Shown: positions 60,651-64,000 of the stretch, in pieces | How positions within the stretch are numbered: the first letter of the stretch is position 1 | How the letters are laid out: each line of letters opens with the position of its first letter | Source: Haloimpatiens lingqiaonensis | Lineage (GTDB): Bacteria > Bacillota > Clostridia > Clostridiales > Clostridiaceae | Assembly (NCBI RefSeq): GCF_044502415.1 | Contig: NZ_CP172402.1 | Length of the DNA stretch: 64,000 nucleotides | Direction: 5' to 3' (one strand) | Program-made: the position numbers and the translations under genes | The notes under the pieces: model-generated | Told to the model about the DNA's origin: nothing | What the model saw: only the letters and a program-made list of their open reading frames with translations | Database searches by the model: none

Positions 60651-61823
60651 ATGTCATATGATTTTAATAAGGTAGTAGACAGATTTAATACAAAAAGTGT
60701 TAAGTGGGATCTACTAGAAGAAATTTATGGGGATAAAGACGTTATACCCATGTGGGTAGCAGACATGGACTTTGAAGTTCCAGAAGAGATAATAAGGGCT
60801 ATAAAGAAAAGATTAAATCATGGGATATTTGGATATAGCCTTAGCGGGAAGGAATATAATGATGCAATAATTAATTGGATGAAACAGCGTCATCAGTGGA
60901 ACATACAGGGTGAATGGATAAAATTTACTCCAGGGGTAGTGCCAGCACTAAATTTTATATTAAGGGCTTTTACAAAGCCAGGGGATCAAGTAATAATACA
61001 AACACCTGTATATCATCCTTTTGCTAGATCTATAAAGAATAATGGGTGCACAGTTGTAAAAAATCCTTTAAAATATGAGAACCTTACATATAAAATGGAT
61101 TTAGAAGATTTAGAAAAGAAGATAACTAACAGAACTAAAATTTTAATTTTATGCAATCCTCACAATCCTGTAGGAAGAGTATGGAGTAAAGAGGAATTAA
61201 CAGCTTTAGGAGAAATCTGCTTAAAACATGGGATATTAGTGGTATCTGATGAAATACATTTTGATCTTATATATAAAGAAAATAAACATACAGTATTTGC
61301 ATCTATAAGTGAAGAATTTGCTCAAAACTCTATAACTTGTACAGCACCAAGTAAAACATTTAATATAGCTGGATTTCAAACATCAAATATAATAATACCT
61401 AATGATAAACTTAGAAATTTATTTAGTATAGAATTAGAGAATTTAGCCATAAATGGTCCTAATATTTTTGGTTGTGAGGCATTAATTGCTGCATATAATT
61501 CAGGCGCACAGTGGCTTGATGATCTTATAGATTATTTAAAAGGGAATTTAGATTTTCTAATTAGTTTTATAGAAAAAAGAATACCAAAAATTAAGGTGGT
61601 TAAGCCACAGGGCACATATTTAGTTTGGCTTGATTGTTCAGGATTAAACATGAATAGCGAAGAAATGAGAGAATTCTTTGTTAAAAAAGTAAAGCTAGGG
61701 CTAGATGATGGAATAATGTTTGGAGAAGAAGGAGAAAAGTTCCAAAGGGTAAATATAGCTTGCCCTAGAAGCACATTAAAAGAAGCTTTAGAAAGAATAG
61801 AAAAAGAGGTTAATAAACTATAA
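60651..61823 (+). CDS. MalY/PatB-type cystathionine beta-lyase
   Basis: The 390-residue PLP enzyme has the PatB signature IPMWVADMDFEVPEEI near residue 32, GVVPALNFILRAFTKPGD, LCNPHNPVGRVW, and CTAPSKTFNIAGFQ with PLP lysine K235. PatB enzymes cleave C-S bonds (cystathionine, cysteine S-conjugates). AGGGGG lies before ATG. It stands alone between repeat tracts. Confidence 0.93.
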   Translation: MSYDFNKVVDRFNTKSVKWDLLEEIYGDKDVIPMWVADMDFEVPEEIIRAIKKRLNHGIFGYSLSGKEYNDAIINWMKQRHQWNIQGEWIKFTPGVVPALNFILRAFTKPGDQVIIQTPVYHPFARSIKNNGCTVVKNPLKYENLTYKMDLEDLEKKITNRTKILILCNPHNPVGRVWSKEELTALGEICLKHGILVVSDEIHFDLIYKENKHTVFASISEEFAQNSITCTAPSKTFNIAGFQTSNIIIPNDKLRNLFSIELENLAINGPNIFGCEALIAAYNSGAQWLDDLIDYLKGNLDFLISFIEKRIPKIKVVKPQGTYLVWLDCSGLNMNSEEMREFFVKKVKLGLDDGIMFGEEGEKFQRVNIACPRSTLKEALERIEKEVNKL

Positions 61824-61945
61824 TTATGAAAGAGCAATGAGTAAAGAATAAATATCAAAGAACAAATATCAAATATGAACTAGCAAATGTCAAAGAGCAG
61901 ATAAAAAATAAAAATGTAAAAGTGGAACTTGTGGGGAAGATAAGA

Positions 61946-62106
61946 ATTAAGTAAGAAGTAAGAGTAAGAAGTAATAAGTAAGAAGTGAGAGTTAAGGAGG
62001 ATTTTCCTTCACTGCGTTACGGAAAATCTTTAATTAATTTAAAAAAACTCCTTGAGTTTTATCCTTACCTCTTACTTCTTACCTTTTAACTTTTACCTTA
62101 CCTTTT
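61946..62106. repeat. Opposed simple-repeat tracts around a palindromic repeat
   Basis: 61946-61996 carries AAGAAGTAAGAG variants and 62063-62106 carries their complement (TTACTTCTTACC). Between them is copy 2 of the GATTTTCC palindrome (62000-62028) and ACTCCTTGAGTTTTATCC. The whole region could fold as one large stem. The gap 61824-62280 holds no gene. Confidence 0.75.
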
Positions 62107-62281
62107 CGATCTTGCAAATTCTAAATTAGAGTTAATTTATAAAAGTGCATCAGTTTAAATTTTGTATTTAAAAAATATTTATTTTTATCAATTATCATTG
62201 TTCAGCGATCATTGATAATTAAACATTGATAATTAATATTTTATGGTAGATTATAAAGTTAAGAATTACATAAAAATATGC

Positions 62282-62310
62282 TTGAAATTATAAAAAAAAT
62301 AACGTATACT
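62282..62310 (+). promoter_or_regulatory. Promoter of the LacI gene at 62350
   Basis: TTGAAA (62282-62287) and TATACT (62305-62310) are separated by 17 bases. Confidence 0.75.
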
Positions 62311-62317
62311 GAAGACA

Positions 62318-62331
62318 TGAAAGCGGTAACA
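62318..62331. promoter_or_regulatory. cre / LacI-family operator
   Basis: TGAAAGCGGTAACA matches TGWAANCGNTNWCA at every defined position. It overlaps the predicted transcription start, so autorepression or CcpA control is likely. Confidence 0.75.
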
Positions 62332-62349
62332 TATTAAGGGGGATTTGAA

Positions 62350-63369
62350 ATGGCAGTTACAATAAAGCATATAGCAGATAAGGCTGGAGTATCTTTGGCA
62401 ACGGTTTCTAGAGTTTTAAACGATTCAGGTTATGTTAAGGAAGAAACTAGAAAAAAAGTAGTACAGGCAATAAAAGAACTTAATTATACACCAAGTGCTA
62501 TAGCTAGAAGTTTGACAAAAAAGAAAACTAATGTAGTAGGCGTTGTAGTACCGGACATTAATAACCCTCACTTTGGAGAATTAATAAAGGGGATATCAAA
62601 AGTAGTAGATGCCGCTAATTTAAACATGATACTATGCGATACAGATGAGAGTACAGAAAAGGAATTGAAGGCTCTTCAGTTATTAAGAGAACAGAGAATA
62701 GAAGGAATAATTGTTTCACCTACCTCGAATGAAAATGATTTCAATAGTGAATGTTTAAATACTTTGGAAAATTTAGGAATACCCATTGTGCTTTTAGATG
62801 GAGATGTTAAATACTCCAATTTTAGTGGAGTGTTTGTGGACAATATAAAAGGTGCTTATGAAGGAATTATGGCACTGATAAAAGAAGGACATAGCAAAAT
62901 AGCTATAATAACAGGTAGAATTAATTCTAAGCCAGCCAAAGACAGACTTATTGGATATAAAAAAGCTTTAGCTGCAAATAATATAGATATAAATGAAGAA
63001 TATATTTTTTATGGAGATTATAAAGAAGAAAGTGGATATAAATTAACTCAAGAAATACTTAATATGAAAAATAGACCTACAGCTATTTTTACAAGCAATA
63101 ATATGATGACATTAGGTTGTATAAAGGCTCTTAATGAGCATGGAATTAGCATACCAAGGGATATGTCAATTGTAGCTTTTGATGAGCTAAAGGTTTTAAA
63201 TATTCTTGGAATGAATATAAGCTTTATTGCAACACCTACAGAAGAAATGGGTAGAACAGCCATGGAACTTCTTTTAGAAAATTTAAAAGACAAGGAAAAA
63301 TCTCATGTTAATAGGATAACTATGCATCCTAAACTTTTACTTAAAGGATCAGAAAAATTTAAAAAATAA
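62350..63369 (+). CDS. LacI/GalR-family transcriptional regulator
   Basis: The 339-residue protein has the helix-turn-helix ITIKHIADKAGVSLATVSRVLN-type start (ATIKHIA in the protein is preceded by MAV), the hinge PSAIARSL, and a sugar-binding core (GVVVPDINNPHFGEL, then LCDTDESTEKE). It resembles ribose or nucleoside repressors. The next gene is deoC, so control of deoxyribonucleoside use is possible, though a repeated element lies between them. It has its own promoter and operator. AGGGGG precedes ATG. Confidence 0.9.
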   Translation: MAVTIKHIADKAGVSLATVSRVLNDSGYVKEETRKKVVQAIKELNYTPSAIARSLTKKKTNVVGVVVPDINNPHFGELIKGISKVVDAANLNMILCDTDESTEKELKALQLLREQRIEGIIVSPTSNENDFNSECLNTLENLGIPIVLLDGDVKYSNFSGVFVDNIKGAYEGIMALIKEGHSKIAIITGRINSKPAKDRLIGYKKALAANNIDINEEYIFYGDYKEESGYKLTQEILNMKNRPTAIFTSNNMMTLGCIKALNEHGISIPRDMSIVAFDELKVLNILGMNISFIATPTEEMGRTAMELLLENLKDKEKSHVNRITMHPKLLLKGSEKFKK

Positions 63370-63611
63370 ATATTATAGAATATGGCTAAGAATTTAATTA
63401 AGAATATAGCTAAGGAGTTAATTAAGAATACCTGGCTTTAACGTAAACAAGTTAACACAGAGATTATATATAATTTTTACGATTTACGTTTCTGTATAAA
63501 ACATATAGAAGAAACAGAAACTAAGCGGAAGGATTTGAAATTTAAAACTAAAGATAAAATATATATGTTAAAAGAGCTTTTTAAAGGTAAATAACAATGC
63601 TTTAAAAGGTA

Positions 63612-63746
63612 TTTATCCAGAGACGTACTGCCGTAACACTCCCACTTCTAACAAAGTGGGAGATAACGGCAGCTACGTCTCTGGATAACGATCTCTAACC
63701 TTTAGTTGGAGTAAAAACTCCATCTGAAGCTAAGAGCTCTGTTTAT
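63612..63746 (+). ncRNA. Two-hairpin repeated element, copy 2
   Basis: This is about 95 percent identical to 49399-49534 and has the same two hairpins. One G is missing in the left arm of hairpin 1 (ACGTACTGCC against ACGTAGCTGCC). It lies 58 bases before deoC, so it may be in the deoC leader. The rest of the gap from 63370 shows no gene. Confidence 0.65.
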
Positions 63747-63803
63747 GAAACATATTAAATAAACTTTACCACATGAAATAAAATTTAAAAAGGAGAGATA
63801 AGA

Positions 63804-64000
63804 ATGAAAATACAACAGTACATCGACCACACATTACTAAAACCAGAAGCTACAGAGGAACAAGTTATTAAAATATGTAAAGAGGCTAGAGAATATAATT
63901 TTGCATCTGTATGTGTAAACCCTTACTATGCTTCATTAGTAACTAAAGAATTAGAAGGAACAGAAGTAAAAACTTGCGTTGTAATAGGTTTTCCTTTAGG
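63804..64000 (+). CDS. deoC: Deoxyribose-phosphate aldolase, 3' end outside window
   Basis: The first 65 codons are present: MKIQQYIDHTLLKPEAT, then FASVCVNPYYASLV and CVVIGFPLG, all diagnostic of the DeoC N-terminus. DeoC splits 2-deoxyribose-5-phosphate into glyceraldehyde-3-phosphate and acetaldehyde. AAAAGGAGAG precedes ATG. The gene runs off the right edge. Confidence 0.93.
   Translation, partial: MKIQQYIDHTLLKPEATEEQVIKICKEAREYNFASVCVNPYYASLVTKELEGTEVKTCVVIGFPL

Overview
The window is a 64 kb AT-rich segment of a Clostridium-type (Firmicutes, anaerobic) chromosome. The evidence is the very low GC content, strong AGGAGG-type ribosome binding sites, the anaerobic (cbi) route to cobalamin, LacI-family repressors with clostridial/Bacillus-type operators, a PyrR-type attenuator, DUF1540 and UPF0735 genes, and typical clostridial insertion sequences. 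No rRNA or tRNA gene was seen. The species cannot be named from this sequence alone.

Layout. 0-9.6 kb: sugar and nucleoside metabolism, with a truncated PQQ-repeat lipoprotein, a HAD phosphatase, a phosphopentomutase-family metalloenzyme, two LacI regulators, galT-galK and a Crp/Fnr regulator. 9.6-11 kb: a 5'-truncated TldD/PmbA pseudogene. 11-27.2 kb: a long cobalamin cluster (cobD, cobalamin riboswitch, cbiB, then cbiC-D-E-T-L-F-G-H-J-K-A). It makes cobyrinate a,c-diamide from sirohydrochlorin and supplies two later-stage enzymes. A complete IS with 13-bp inverted repeats and an 8-bp target duplication sits between cbiB and cbiC. 27.3-33 kb: small DUF1540 genes followed by three consecutive transposable elements (ISLre2-like, a RAYT-like Y1 transposase, and IS110 with a likely bridge-RNA region). 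33.2-37.8 kb: minus-strand accessory genes (DUF4397, MFS, SagB-type oxidoreductase, 2H phosphoesterase, 5-formyl-THF cyclo-ligase). 38-47 kb: a methyltransferase, an IS, a PyrR-attenuated uracil permease, a membrane-anchored NlpC/P60-like protein, DUF1904, and a SEC-C protein gene broken by an IS. 47.3-53.7 kb: a MEDS protein, a WYL regulator, bioY with a BirA operator, ccdA-tlpA-copZ and a GNAT enzyme. 54-58.7 kb: glyA, kbl and tdh (threonine/glycine/serine interconversion) and an ACT-domain protein. 58.8-64 kb: a secreted protein, a class II aldolase, a PatB-type C-S lyase, a LacI regulator and the start of deoC.

The most striking non-genic signal is a dispersed repeat with core GGGACAGGT, about 42 copies, all between 6.76 and 38.98 kb. 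It occurs as intergenic clusters, as a seven-copy 43-bp tandem array, as very long perfect hairpins, and inside galT, cbiD and cbiE, where the copies are spaced by multiples of three and translate into extra loops. Beyond 39 kb it disappears and another family (GTAATAA-type simple repeats with a short leader) takes over. Other repeats are a 135-bp two-hairpin element (two copies), a palindromic MITE-like element (two copies) and a 67-bp dispersed element (two copies).
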